A DNA stretch of 26,324 nucleotides from a virus. The position numbers were made by a program, and so were the translations under genes. Under the pieces are notes generated by a model. The model was not told the origin of the DNA, searched no databases, and saw nothing but the letters and a program-made list of their open reading frames with translations. The stretch is from IMG/VR virus record IMGVR_UViG_3300028162_000004, positions 1-26,324 of that record; one strand, 5' to 3'. Positions 1 through 9,353 of this stretch are shown here, one piece after another; the stretch's first letter is position 1; every line of letters begins with the position of its first letter.

Positions 1-305
1 TCCCTGTTCCGCTGGTGCGCAAGCTCGGCGTAGGGTTTCTTGAACGACTCCGCGCCGGTGTCGCACCGCCTGAGTCTTTTAGAAGTGCCGCTTCCCATAT
101 TATGGGGACAGGGCAAGCCATCCGTGGCTACGCTGCGGGCGGGCCGGTCGGAACTTCTACCTCGACAAGCGACGGCAGTAACGATAAGAATGTGAATGTT
201 GCTTTCTTCGACGACCGAAAAAAGATGCGCCGCTGGGCAGAAAGCTCCGAGGGGGAAACAGCGATCCTGAAAGTGATGAAGAAGAACGCATTTAAATTTG
301 TTTAG
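1..305 (+). CDS. C-terminal end of tail tape measure protein (partial)
   Basis: The frame is open from the window edge to TAG at 303-305, so only about the last 100 residues are present; the GTG at 15 is an internal Val codon, not a start. The text reads through PVPLVRKLGVGFLERLRAG to a glycine-rich RGYAAGGPVG segment. That GYA.GG.VG signature is common near the C-terminus of phage tape measure proteins, which set tail length and fill the tail tube before DNA ejection. The tail ends in a basic, Lys-rich stretch. The position directly upstream of the hub, peptidase and tip genes fits the usual late gene order. The call rests on this short signature plus synteny, since the long helical body lies outside the window. 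Confidence 0.6.
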   Translation, partial: PVPLVRKLGVGFLERLRAGVAPPESFRSAASHIMGTGQAIRGYAAGGPVGTSTSTSDGSNDKNVNVAFFDDRKKMRRWAESSEGETAILKVMKKNAFKFV

Positions 306-318
306 TTGAAAGGGAAAT

Positions 319-2925
319 ATGAAAAGTACAACCATATCGTCTATACCCGTTTTTGTAATGTGCTATCCGCCGAACTGGGCAGAAACGGTTGACTGTACTT
401 TCAAAGTGATTACGGACACCGAACGGGGGCTTACCGGTAAGGAAGATCGCACACCCATGTCGATGTCCCTTCGCGCTTCTTTGTCCTATACAGCAACTAT
501 GTTGCGGAGAGATGCTACAGAGTTCCGCGCCGCTTTAAATACCCTCGGCAACACGCCCGTCCTTTGCCCCTTCTGGCCCGCTCTTGATAATTACGGTGCT
601 GTAAGTAAGGCGGGAGTATCGGCAGGCTTGTGGGTCGTCTATGAGCCGGGCTGGTCGTCGTGGGAAATCTACGCAGAAGGGGGAGCACCCGCTACCTTTA
701 CTCCTTCCGCGCTGGCTATGAAAGCACCGCTTCTTTGGGGACGTTTCGACGGGAATCCGATGCCGGAGATGCTGACCGACGAACTGACGACTGTAGACAT
801 TAAATTTGTCGAGAACTCCCCTGTCTCCTATGCACTAACAGTCGCCGCGCAACTATTCGACGACGGGCCGGTCGTGGACACAGTAGCGCAACCGATGTTC
901 CCGTTATTGCCGAACTGGGCAGAGGACGTGGCTGTCGGTGAATCTCAATTCGAGATCGTTAAGGACGAAATCGGCTTCGGGCGCGAGACAGCGGATATTT
1001 ATTACGACCAGAAAGGGTCGCGCATCGTCGAGCAATCCTTCGCATGTAAGTCGTGGAGCGAATTTAAAAAGGTGCTCCGATTCTTTTTCTTCTCGTGCGG
1101 CGCGGCGGCGATGTTCTGGCTCCCCGGCTGTGTGGGCGATTCCCGTTTATTGCCGCACCGTCCAACACGCATTACCGTGAGTAACGCAACCGATCCGCTA
1201 TTCGACGGGAATTATATTTGGAATGATGGAATCAGCAAGTGGACGAAGAGCGCGTATCAGGTTTGGCACGACACGCTCTGGTACATGAGCGATGGGACTA
1301 CGACTTACACCGCGCCGGATAACGGACTCAGCATCCCGCCTGCAACATTCACGCGGACGCTGGAGTATCCTTTGACGATTACGGTTGGCGAGGCGGGTAT
1401 TACATTATGTAACGGAGAATATTATTTTTCTGGAATATTAAGTGGATTTCCGTATTGGGAAAACTCAAATGGAATATATATATATAGAAACTCACTGTTC
1501 TGGTATTTTAGAATAGGAACAACCGGAACTATTTATTATCGTTGTTATCAATCAGCTACTCCAATATATCCAAACGGTATATTTACATATGCGGCGGACG
1601 CAGGGATACCGCCAGCCCCCACCCTCGAATACACTCTTGAAGCGCCGGCGGCAACCGTCTCTTACGGCTCGATCACCGTCGATAACCCAGCAGCGTTCGA
1701 GGGCGCCGCCACACTCGCGCTCGTTCAGCGTTCACAGGCGGTCGGTTTCAACATTTTCTCCGTGGATTTAGACACCGGCGAGATTCAATTCGATCTCGAC
1801 CAGCCCTTGACTATTCCTTACACGATCGGAGCGACACAGGTTTCCCCGTTAATCCTCTCGCGCTTCCAACAGCCAGAAATCGAATTCTCGTTCCTAACGG
1901 ACGAGCTGGCGATTGTCAAATCCGCGTTCAAAGAAGTGCCGGAAGAATATGCCGCCGACGAGTTGAACCCGTCCGGAAAGCAGGACGCTCGGGCATACCT
2001 TTATAAGTTCTCCATGACAGGCTACTCGCCTTGGCTATTCACGTCGTTCGAGATGCCGATTACACACGGGACGGACGTTTATGTGCCTAAGCACTTTGAG
2101 CACTCCGAATCGGTCGAGAACGTGAATATGGAGCAGGACGAGTTGACGCTTAAATCTCGCCGATTCTGGGACGCGACAACGGCGTCTCTTAGAAACCCAC
2201 TTGGGTACTTCCTGCCCTTGCGCCTCGAAGCCGTTCTCTATCTCGACATCTACGAATGCCTGCCCGACAGCGACGGGGTGGTAACGAGCGTCAATACGAT
2301 ATTCAAGGGACAGGTCGCGTCCGCTTCTTTCGACGGCCCGATGATAGATGCGAAGTGCTACGGCATCTCGTCTTTGTTTGACCGGAAGATTCCGAATATC
2401 TTAATGCAACCGACATGCAATTACGCTGTATATTCCGCGCCTTGTGGATTGCTTGCGGCAGACTGGAAAATGTCGTCCACCGTAGTTTCGTACACGGCAG
2501 GGTCTTACGAGATTATAGTAACGCCTCCGGTATTCACGGACGACACCCCCACGCAGGCACGACCGACTGTATCGGTATTCGATCACTTCTTCGCTGCCGG
2601 AAAGTTTGAGAAGGGCACCGCCAGCACGTTCGAGCGTCGCGGAGTTTTAGATTCGGTAGCCAACGGGTCGAATATCAAAATCACGTTAAGGCATCCATTC
2701 GATGTCACTCCGGTCGTATCAGAAACAATTTATCTTTGGGCAGGGTGCGACGGTGCTTCAGGGACTTGTAAAGCGTTTGACGACACAATGGTAGCAGGTT
2801 CGGCAGTAAACCCGACAGGGAAGTTCGGAAACTTCGACCGTTTCGGGGGATTCCCGTTCGTGCCGCTAGGCAACCCGACCGTAGCCAAGGTGAACAAGGA
2901 CTACTCGCAGGGAGGTAAGAAATAA
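319..2925 (+). CDS. Composite distal tail / tail hub protein (DUF2163, BR0599-like C-terminus)
   Basis: 868 residues; ATG preceded by AAAGGGAAAT. The C-terminal 280 residues look like the DUF2163/BR0599 hub family (gene transfer agent gp13 type): KHFEHSESVEN, Cys-containing NYAVYSAPCGL, then DGASGTCKAFDD and FGGFPFVPLGNP at the end. The N-terminal part contains two related segments, about residues 15-95 and 195-275. Each begins PNWAE and each ends in a hydrophobic FWP or FWLPGC run, and they resemble distal-tail-protein domains. Between them and the hub domain lie two Trp/Tyr-rich modules (about residues 290-350 and 355-435), possibly carbohydrate-binding. The second of these is encoded by unusually AT-rich DNA. 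The stop overlaps the next ATG (TAATG). The protein would sit at the base of the tail tube and carry the tip complex. The hub assignment is fairly secure; the N-terminal domain reading is inference. Confidence 0.72.
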   Translation: MKSTTISSIPVFVMCYPPNWAETVDCTFKVITDTERGLTGKEDRTPMSMSLRASLSYTATMLRRDATEFRAALNTLGNTPVLCPFWPALDNYGAVSKAGVSAGLWVVYEPGWSSWEIYAEGGAPATFTPSALAMKAPLLWGRFDGNPMPEMLTDELTTVDIKFVENSPVSYALTVAAQLFDDGPVVDTVAQPMFPLLPNWAEDVAVGESQFEIVKDEIGFGRETADIYYDQKGSRIVEQSFACKSWSEFKKVLRFFFFSCGAAAMFWLPGCVGDSRLLPHRPTRITVSNATDPLFDGNYIWNDGISKWTKSAYQVWHDTLWYMSDGTTTYTAPDNGLSIPPATFTRTLEYPLTITVGEAGITLCNGEYYFSGILSGFPYWENSNGIYIYRNSLFWYFRIGTTGTIYYRCYQSATPIYPNGIFTYAADAGIPPAPTLEYTLEAPAATVSYGSITVDNPAAFEGAATLALVQRSQAVGFNIFSVDLDTGEIQFDLDQPLTIPYTIGATQVSPLILSRFQQPEIEFSFLTDELAIVKSAFKEVPEEYAADELNPSGKQDARAYLYKFSMTGYSPWLFTSFEMPITHGTDVYVPKHFEHSESVENVNMEQDELTLKSRRFWDATTASLRNPLGYFLPLRLEAVLYLDIYECLPDSDGVVTSVNTIFKGQVASASFDGPMIDAKCYGISSLFDRKIPNILMQPTCNYAVYSAPCGLLAADWKMSSTVVSYTAGSYEIIVTPPVFTDDTPTQARPTVSVFDHFFAAGKFEKGTASTFERRGVLDSVANGSNIKITLRHPFDVTPVVSETIYLWAGCDGASGTCKAFDDTMVAGSAVNPTGKFGNFDRFGGFPFVPLGNPTVAKVNKDYSQGGKK

Positions 2926-3392
2926 TGGACTCTTGGTTTAATACCCCCGAGAGAGTCCAGCGGCTCAACGAAGCGGCTCAGACATGGCTAGGCACGCCGT
3001 TCGCGGCGAACAGCCGATGTAAAGGCAAACAGGGGGGAGTGTCCTGCCAGATGCTAGCCGAACAGGTCTACAAGGAATCCGGAGTGCCTTTTTCTTTCCT
3101 CGTGCCTTCCGGCTCGATGCGCTGGGCGGGAGTAAGCTCAGACAGCCTGATTGTTCAGTTCTTGGAAACACATCCCGAGCTAATTGCGCTTGTATCCGAT
3201 CCATCTCCGGAAGTAGTGCAGGCGGGCGACCTGCTGGGATTCAAAATAGGCAAGTGCGTTCATCATGTCGGCGTTGCGTTGTCGGAAGATAAATTTATTC
3301 ATTGTATGCGGGGGTCAAGTGCTCTAATCTGCTCCCTATCTGACCCAACCTATAAACACCGCTTGGCATGTATCTGGAGGATTAAACCGTAA
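2925..3392 (+). CDS. NlpC/P60-type tail peptidoglycan hydrolase
   Basis: 155 residues, close to the usual size of tail-associated NlpC/P60 peptidases such as gene transfer agent gp14. The catalytic triad can be read: Cys41 in GGVSCQMLAE, His114 in CVHHVGVAL, and a third polar residue, His126, in FIHCMRG. GDLLGF (about residues 101-106) is the conserved strand before the active-site His. Members of this family cleave gamma-D-Glu-meso-DAP type peptide bonds; in tails they open the cell wall locally during DNA entry. The gene is coupled on both sides by TAATG overlaps, to the hub gene upstream and the tip protein downstream, so the three are probably translated together. One small oddity is the Ser40 preceding the catalytic Cys, where many members have Asp. 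Confidence 0.85.
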   Translation: MDSWFNTPERVQRLNEAAQTWLGTPFAANSRCKGKQGGVSCQMLAEQVYKESGVPFSFLVPSGSMRWAGVSSDSLIVQFLETHPELIALVSDPSPEVVQAGDLLGFKIGKCVHHVGVALSEDKFIHCMRGSSALICSLSDPTYKHRLACIWRIKP

Positions 3393-6300
3393 TGTTTGGA
3401 GGCTCTTCATCCGATACTACCGCCCCTGTTGTTGCTGGAACAACGGAAGAGGACATTAGCACCAATCAGGAGGCTATCCCGATTCCCTATCTGACAGGCA
3501 CGCAGAAAGCCGCCGTGCGCTGGATTTCCGGCGTTTATAACCAGTACAATGTCGAAGTGCCTCTACCGGGCGGCAAGGGCGGCGATAAGAAAGGGGGCGG
3601 GCAGGGCACGGGTACCTACGACTATTTTGGAAGTATAGCCGGTGTGGTGTGTCTAGGTCAGGTCGATGAACTCGTAGCCATCGCCATAGACGGCGAGCAG
3701 GTTTGGGCACTTGGAAATGTGTTCCGTATCGAGCAGGCAAACCCCTTCGTCGGGTCGATTCCCGGAAAAGGCAATTTCCGTTTTTATTGGGGCACAGAAG
3801 ATCAGACGCTGGCTTCGAATTCTTTGTTGAAAGCAGCTAATAACAGCGCGGGAGAAGACCATCCAGATTATCGGGGGATAGCCTTCATTGAGTTTAAAGA
3901 CCTCCTATTCGGGCGGGAAAAAGTATCGGCACCAAGTATAGAGGTTGTAGTAAGTCGCGCGGCTACACAAGCACTGTGCTCTGGAACGGAGCTGGAATTG
4001 GACGACGGACAATCGAATCCGATCGCAACTATCGCCGAGTTAATGACGAATACTCGCTACGGGCTTGGAATGCCGACCACGCTTTTCGATGCTTCTACTT
4101 TCCAAACCACTGCCGAGGCACTATACGCCCGTAAGGATTTGACGTTTTGTTCTCCGTTCCTGAATCAGCAAGCCAGCCTGCGAGAAGTAATCGCAGAAGT
4201 TTCGGCCATGACAGATTGTTTTTTGAAGTGGGACACGTCCCAAGCCAAAATCGTTGCTGGATATTGGGAGCACGGGGATACCCCCGACCTGACAGGCCTC
4301 GTTTCCATCGGGGAAGCCGACCTTACTGAAACTCCTGACTTCGACGCTAGCGGATGGAGCGGGATATCTACCGGTTGGGACATTACTTTTTCTGACCGCA
4401 CGCGCATGTACAAAGACTCGTCCGAGAAATATGACGACGTGAGTTTAATCGAGCTGACCGGCGAGCGCATCCGCGAGAATTTGAATCGACCGTATATCAC
4501 GCGCCGTAATCAAGCACTCGCACACGCTGCCGAGTGGGGAAAGACCGTAGCCCGCCCCTCGTTATCTGGCGAGATCGTTATACGCCGCCGCCGTGCGGCA
4601 CTGCTGACTGTCGGGGAGCTATTCAAACTGGATATCGACGTAGAGCCGGGCGGAGAGCAATTGATTCAGGTTTGCCGATGCTTGGAAAAATCAGCCGACC
4701 AGACAGGCTCTGTTACTGTTAAGTTTTCCGCTGAAACCAATTTGATTCCGTTATCGTACACGCCCGCCGTTGTCCCTTTCACGGATTCAAATACTTTCCC
4801 CGAGCCTGCTCAGTTCGCCTACGTGCGTCCGATTGAAATGCCGCCTGCGTTTGCGGATACGGAATACGGCATCGCCGTCCTAGCACAACGCGAAGACAAT
4901 CTGACCGTTGGATACAATGTCCTGTACGATAAAGCAGTGGACGGAGCGTTTACAAACATCGGAACGATTAGGTCTTTCGGCGTATGTGCTTCGTTATTGA
5001 ATCCTTACTTGAGCACGACTAAAGGAGCCGACGAAGCAGGATACGACCCCGCCACTAACCCCTTGATTCTGGATGTGCTGGATTCCAATACGATTGATCT
5101 CGCATCTATGCCGGACGACGTGGGACTAGACGGAGCTCGCGCCGACCAGTTTTTGCTGATCTTGGCAGAGCTGGACAACCGGGTTGTCAACGGCGATTTT
5201 TCTAACGGCACGACCGGCTGGTCGTTTACGCCCGGTAGCGGCACGCCCGCGCCGACTTTCTCGGCGGTCGATGGAGAGGGTGTCTGTATTAACAGCGACG
5301 TGTCCGGTACGGGGAGCACACTATCTATCGACTCGCAGAGCGTGTTAGCAGGCAAACGGTACGTTGTTACCTTCCGAGCGAAAACCGAAGTAGCCGGAGA
5401 CCTGATATATGCACAGGTGACTAACCAGCGAGACTCGGACGGTAGTTGGACTTGGGCTTCTTTCGACGGCATCGAAGCAGATAAGATCGACGGCGTTCCC
5501 GGTTCGACGGAGTGGACGACCTACACGATGGGAATTACTGCGACATACAGCACAGCTCTGCGCTTCTTGTTTATAGCTGATTTCAATAACGACGGCGGGA
5601 ACACTTGGATAGACAGCCTCCGGATAGTCGAGGAAACGAAGCCCATTAAGCTCGATGCTGACGGCTTTGCTATTACTGAAATACTTTCTGTGTCTGCTGT
5701 GTCGGTTGAGACGGAAGGCACCCGGACGATTCAGGCTCTGCGGGGTCGTTTCTCTACTGGCACCCGCAATTTCAGCTCAGGCGCAGAAGCGTGGCTTGTG
5801 CGACGTGCATCAGTCAAGGTGTTCACGCACGAGGACTTCGCTACTGAGGCGACTGCTGAATCGCCGATTTATTTTAAGACCGAGCCTTACAATATCTTTA
5901 AGACGCGAGACATCGCTGACGACGGTTCGGTAGAATTTACTTTCGCGACGGCTCGTTTCTTCGCTCCTAAAATAGCGTTCGACACTCTGCCCGTTCTAGG
6001 CCCTTATGTCGGTTCTGATTATGTGGTGTCCGGTGTGATTACAGACCAAGACGGCGATTTATCTTCGTGGTCGCTGTCTTATATCGACACAGCCGGAAAC
6101 GAAACCGTAGTCGCAGGCAGCCCAATCGACCCGACGACTTCTTTTGCTTTCTCCGTTCCGATTAAGTTCCCCATCGCCGGAACCTTCGACATCGTTGTCC
6201 GTGCTAAAGATTCGACGACTTTTATCGACAGCTACGTGGAAGAGCGCGTGACGAAGACCGCCTCGGTAGCTACTTCAGTGGTCGGCGTACCTACGACTAT

Positions 6301-7825
6301 TACGACGACAACCGGTTTTAATATGATCTGGCTGAATTGGACGAACCCTACCGACCCAGACTTGGCTATCATAGAAGTGTACGAGAGTGCTTCGAACGAT
6401 ATCAGCACGGCTTCTTTGGTTGCCAGCACCGGCGCGGAATTCTGCTCGGTAGCAATTAATGATACAATAACTCATTATTTCTGGCTTCGGTCGAAAGACA
6501 TCTCAGGAAATTACAGCGCGTTCACTCCGGGCGATACGTCAGGCATTACAGGAACAGCGCGGGGTAGTGTTACAGGCAGTGAGGTGGACGCGGCAGGCGT
6601 CGAGGTGGTATCCGTTCTTCCTACTACGGGACTGACGGACGGACGCGTCGTATATCTGACGACGGATAAAAAGATTTACCGATACATCGCCGGTACTGGT
6701 TGGTCGTCCTCGTCGGCAGCTACAGATATCACCGGACAGATCGTGGCTGACCAAATAACTGCCGGAAGTATTGCCGCCGTCCATGTAGGAGCGAACGAGA
6801 TTATAGCCAGCGAAGCGAATATTCAGAACGGTATAATCACCTCCGCGAAGATCGCCTCTCTGACTGCCGACAAGATCGCCGCAGGAACGATAGGTGCCGT
6901 GAAGCTGACGATGGGCGGAGCCGCCTCGATTATCGAAAGCTCTACGTTTACGGATACGGCAGGCTATCAGCTCAAGGGCGACGGGTCGGCTATCTTTGCA
7001 AACATGGAAATACGCAAGGATACTGTCGTGGCTTCCGGTACAGGCAATTTCATCAAGTCCGCTAACTATGTTCCCGGCGCGTCGGGATGGGCTATTCGCG
7101 GAGACGGTTTCGCCGAGTTCTGGGACATCAACGTGTACGGGAGCGTGCCGTTGCCTCAAGTTTTCGCCGGAGCGACTGAACTTACGAGTGGGTCGTCGTA
7201 CACAAATCGGCTCGATCAGACGGTTGTAACCATCGTTGTTGTCGCCGGAACCACCGCATACTACCGCACCGATGGAGGGATTCCGTCCGGACTGTCCTCC
7301 GAACTGGTTCCGGAAAGCGGGGAAATCACCATCACCGGACGGAAAATTCTGAGAACAAAAAGCTTTGAAGATACCACCGGACGCAGCAGCGGGGTTTTTT
7401 CTGCCGAGTTCTTTAACTACCTTCCAATCATATCGTCGGGAACCCCGTACCTTCGGACATACGAATACAATGCCAGCTATCCGGGAGCTGCTAGCAATAA
7501 TTCAAATCAGGTGCGCTGGTCAACGGGTGGGTCTTCGACGGTCCCGCCGTCATTTACATCGGCCACTTTTAACACAGTTTTCCCGCCTTATGCTGCGTCG
7601 ATCTATTACAATACGGACGGATCACCAAACGGGCTGGCCTATAACATCGGAACGACCGCCGCAGTGTGGTTTATTCCAGGGTATGCAAACCCGTATGCAT
7701 TAGCAAATGTCGTATTTTTCTATCAAAAAGGAACAACCCTGAAACTCTACACCATCGGGCAGGGGGTCTTTCGAACGGTAACAATTTTGGACAGAAGCCC
7801 GGCAAACTTCCCGGACAGTTTCTAG
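3392..7825 (+). CDS. Large tail tip / host specificity protein (J-like)
   Basis: 1477 residues; ATG overlaps the previous stop. The N-terminus (QEAIPIPYLTGTQKAAVRWI, a Gly/Lys-rich loop at about 60-75, then FRFYWGTEDQ and SAPSIEVVVSR) matches the tip-attachment proteins related to lambda J. Residues about 195-430 form the conserved hub region. Residues about 589-749, starting NRVVNGDFSNGTTGW, look like a CBM4/9-type carbohydrate-binding module. Residues about 966-1046 read as a fibronectin type III domain (WLNWTNPTDPDLAIIEVY). Residues about 1100-1250 carry short TA..I.A..I repeats like the central straight fibre region of J (DUF1983-like). The last 220 residues start with a chitobiase-C-terminal-like segment (YYRTDGGIPS, ITITGRKIL). 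The protein should recognise the host receptor at the tail end and plug the tube. The C-terminal modules are the likeliest specificity determinants. Confidence 0.85.
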   Translation: MFGGSSSDTTAPVVAGTTEEDISTNQEAIPIPYLTGTQKAAVRWISGVYNQYNVEVPLPGGKGGDKKGGGQGTGTYDYFGSIAGVVCLGQVDELVAIAIDGEQVWALGNVFRIEQANPFVGSIPGKGNFRFYWGTEDQTLASNSLLKAANNSAGEDHPDYRGIAFIEFKDLLFGREKVSAPSIEVVVSRAATQALCSGTELELDDGQSNPIATIAELMTNTRYGLGMPTTLFDASTFQTTAEALYARKDLTFCSPFLNQQASLREVIAEVSAMTDCFLKWDTSQAKIVAGYWEHGDTPDLTGLVSIGEADLTETPDFDASGWSGISTGWDITFSDRTRMYKDSSEKYDDVSLIELTGERIRENLNRPYITRRNQALAHAAEWGKTVARPSLSGEIVIRRRRAALLTVGELFKLDIDVEPGGEQLIQVCRCLEKSADQTGSVTVKFSAETNLIPLSYTPAVVPFTDSNTFPEPAQFAYVRPIEMPPAFADTEYGIAVLAQREDNLTVGYNVLYDKAVDGAFTNIGTIRSFGVCASLLNPYLSTTKGADEAGYDPATNPLILDVLDSNTIDLASMPDDVGLDGARADQFLLILAELDNRVVNGDFSNGTTGWSFTPGSGTPAPTFSAVDGEGVCINSDVSGTGSTLSIDSQSVLAGKRYVVTFRAKTEVAGDLIYAQVTNQRDSDGSWTWASFDGIEADKIDGVPGSTEWTTYTMGITATYSTALRFLFIADFNNDGGNTWIDSLRIVEETKPIKLDADGFAITEILSVSAVSVETEGTRTIQALRGRFSTGTRNFSSGAEAWLVRRASVKVFTHEDFATEATAESPIYFKTEPYNIFKTRDIADDGSVEFTFATARFFAPKIAFDTLPVLGPYVGSDYVVSGVITDQDGDLSSWSLSYIDTAGNETVVAGSPIDPTTSFAFSVPIKFPIAGTFDIVVRAKDSTTFIDSYVEERVTKTASVATSVVGVPTTITTTTGFNMIWLNWTNPTDPDLAIIEVYESASNDISTASLVASTGAEFCSVAINDTITHYFWLRSKDISGNYSAFTPGDTSGITGTARGSVTGSEVDAAGVEVVSVLPTTGLTDGRVVYLTTDKKIYRYIAGTGWSSSSAATDITGQIVADQITAGSIAAVHVGANEIIASEANIQNGIITSAKIASLTADKIAAGTIGAVKLTMGGAASIIESSTFTDTAGYQLKGDGSAIFANMEIRKDTVVASGTGNFIKSANYVPGASGWAIRGDGFAEFWDINVYGSVPLPQVFAGATELTSGSSYTNRLDQTVVTIVVVAGTTAYYRTDGGIPSGLSSELVPESGEITITGRKILRTKSFEDTTGRSSGVFSAEFFNYLPIISSGTPYLRTYEYNASYPGAASNNSNQVRWSTGGSSTVPPSFTSATFNTVFPPYAASIYYNTDGSPNGLAYNIGTTAAVWFIPGYANPYALANVVFFYQKGTTLKLYTIGQGVFRTVTILDRSPANFPDSF

Positions 7826-7940
7826 GGCAGTTGACACCCCCTTAATAACGAAGGAACGCCATGAGCACCAAGCGACTATCCCTATTAACGAAATTGACTT
7901 TCACCTGTTTTTCCCTAGTATCCCTTGAGGAGTTAAAAAT
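7826..7940 (+). promoter_or_regulatory. Intergenic leader before portal gene; possible promoter
   Basis: This 115-bp gap is the only break of any size in the rightward genes. TTGACT (7894-7899), 16 bp, TAGTAT (7916-7921) is a plausible sigma70-type promoter about 20 bp before the portal ATG. A perfect TTGACA at 7831-7836 has no good -10 partner. An ATG at 7861 with GAAGGA upstream opens a 45-codon frame running into the portal gene (to 7998); it may be a leader peptide or chance. The portal SD (GAGGAG, 7928-7933) is strong. Confidence 0.3.
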
Positions 7941-9341
7941 ATGGCATCTAAAAAACCAGCACCGAAAAAGACCGAGCCGGAAGACCTCACGCAAGTAGGG
8001 GTTATTCACGGGGCAATGTACGATATGTTCGGAGGCTCTTTTTCCGGAGGTATCTTAGCCGCTCTCTCTAACCCCGACCTCCCGAAAGGCGCGTCCCCCG
8101 AAGGCAGTAACACCAACGCTGCTGTAACGACGACCTACCCGCACCCGGTCAACGTCGAATCCGTCCTGAAACTCAAGGATATTTCCTCGCATCACTGCGC
8201 CTGCATCCAAGCCAAGAAGTTCGGGACGATCGGGCTAGGCTTCATCGACGAAGGACAGGCCATCTCTGCTTCCGTTACGACCGACGAGGCACAGAACGCC
8301 GCCGCCAGCCTCCTTTCAGGTAAAGCCTACGTCCGCTCCGCCGTGGATGATAAACTCGACCCGCTGACTCACTACGGCTTCTCCAACGACCTTTTGAACA
8401 TCGCCGAGGATTTCATGGACACCGGCACCGGCTACATGGAGGTTGTACGCAACGCCTCTGACGAAATCACTTGGCTGGGCTTCGTGCCTACCGCCGACAT
8501 CTGGGCGATCTCGCAGGGCAACCATATTTACTACCTGTACCGGAACCCCGTTAGCGGACAGCAGACCTATTTCGCCAAGTTCGGAATAGAAAACAAGAAG
8601 TGGTTATTCTCAGACGGCCCGTACAATGGCAATTCTACGCTGCTGCCTGAGAAGGTGTCGGAAATCATCCCCTTCATCTGCCCGTCGAATCGCGTGCGCC
8701 ATTACGGTTATCCCGAGTGGCTGTCTGCCGCGACCGACATCGACCTGCTGAAAAAGGCGAAGCAGTACAAGGCGGACTTCTACCATAATCGCGGAGTGAT
8801 GGACTTCATTATCGCCGTCATGGGCGAGTCAATGGACTCGGATAAATGGGCTAAGATCGAAACGGCTATTCGCGGTACTTCCGGCATGGGTAACAATTTC
8901 AAGAATCTCGCGCTAAATCTAGGGAACCCGGACGCTAAGTTGCAGGTCGAGAAGCTCGCTTCCGAGAACGGCACGGAAGAACAATTCGGTAAAGACAACG
9001 AGGTGCTCTCGCAGAACATTGTTTCGGCGCACCGTATCCCGCCGCTACTGGCGAATATCCTGATCCCCGGCAAGCTCGGAGCCGCCAACGAGTTCGTGAA
9101 CGCGCTGATCGCAGCACAGCTCCTCGTTTTCGGCCCGTATCAGAATATCTTCCAAAGCACCCTAGCCAAGACCCTTGCAGGGCCGGACGGCATTAAGGGA
9201 ATCAAGGAAGAAGATTTCCGCCTCAGGACGATTACCAGCCAGATCAACCTGACCGGACTTGACACCATAGGGAAGATGCGCTCCGGCGTGAACGACCCGC
9301 AGAACGCCGACAGAGACCTGCAAAAAGGGGTCAAGAAGTAA
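7941..9341 (+). CDS. Phage portal protein (PBSX/P2 gpQ-like family)
   Basis: 466 residues, a normal length for this family; ATG follows GAGGAGTTAAAAAT. The diagnostic region is residues about 335-395: FGKDNEVLSQNIVSAHRIPP, then NILIPGKLGAANEFVNALIAAQ, the helical stem/crown section shared by PBSX-type portals. SNRVRHYGYPEWLSA (about 252-266) and KADFYHNRGVMDFII (about 278-292) are also typical. Twelve copies would form the ring through which DNA is packaged and to which the neck attaches. The extreme N-terminus is Lys/Pro-rich. The gene has no terminase or capsid gene beside it. It lies after the tail tip gene and before a probable neck gene, which is unusual. The family call is strong because several conserved blocks occur in the correct order. 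Confidence 0.88.
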   Translation: MASKKPAPKKTEPEDLTQVGVIHGAMYDMFGGSFSGGILAALSNPDLPKGASPEGSNTNAAVTTTYPHPVNVESVLKLKDISSHHCACIQAKKFGTIGLGFIDEGQAISASVTTDEAQNAAASLLSGKAYVRSAVDDKLDPLTHYGFSNDLLNIAEDFMDTGTGYMEVVRNASDEITWLGFVPTADIWAISQGNHIYYLYRNPVSGQQTYFAKFGIENKKWLFSDGPYNGNSTLLPEKVSEIIPFICPSNRVRHYGYPEWLSAATDIDLLKKAKQYKADFYHNRGVMDFIIAVMGESMDSDKWAKIETAIRGTSGMGNNFKNLALNLGNPDAKLQVEKLASENGTEEQFGKDNEVLSQNIVSAHRIPPLLANILIPGKLGAANEFVNALIAAQLLVFGPYQNIFQSTLAKTLAGPDGIKGIKEEDFRLRTITSQINLTGLDTIGKMRSGVNDPQNADRDLQKGVKK

Positions 9342-9353
9342 GGAGGCTCCTCG

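Noticed and set aside
1401-1590. Variable region of a diversity-generating retroelement
   Set aside because: No reverse transcriptase, template repeat or matching second copy was found in the window; low GC alone is not evidence.
6539-7159. A 206-codon open frame on the minus strand inside the tip protein gene
   Set aside because: Composition and position mirror the codon pattern of the well-supported plus-strand gene; no SD, no recognisable domain, and Arg/Ser/His-rich sequence typical of antisense frames.
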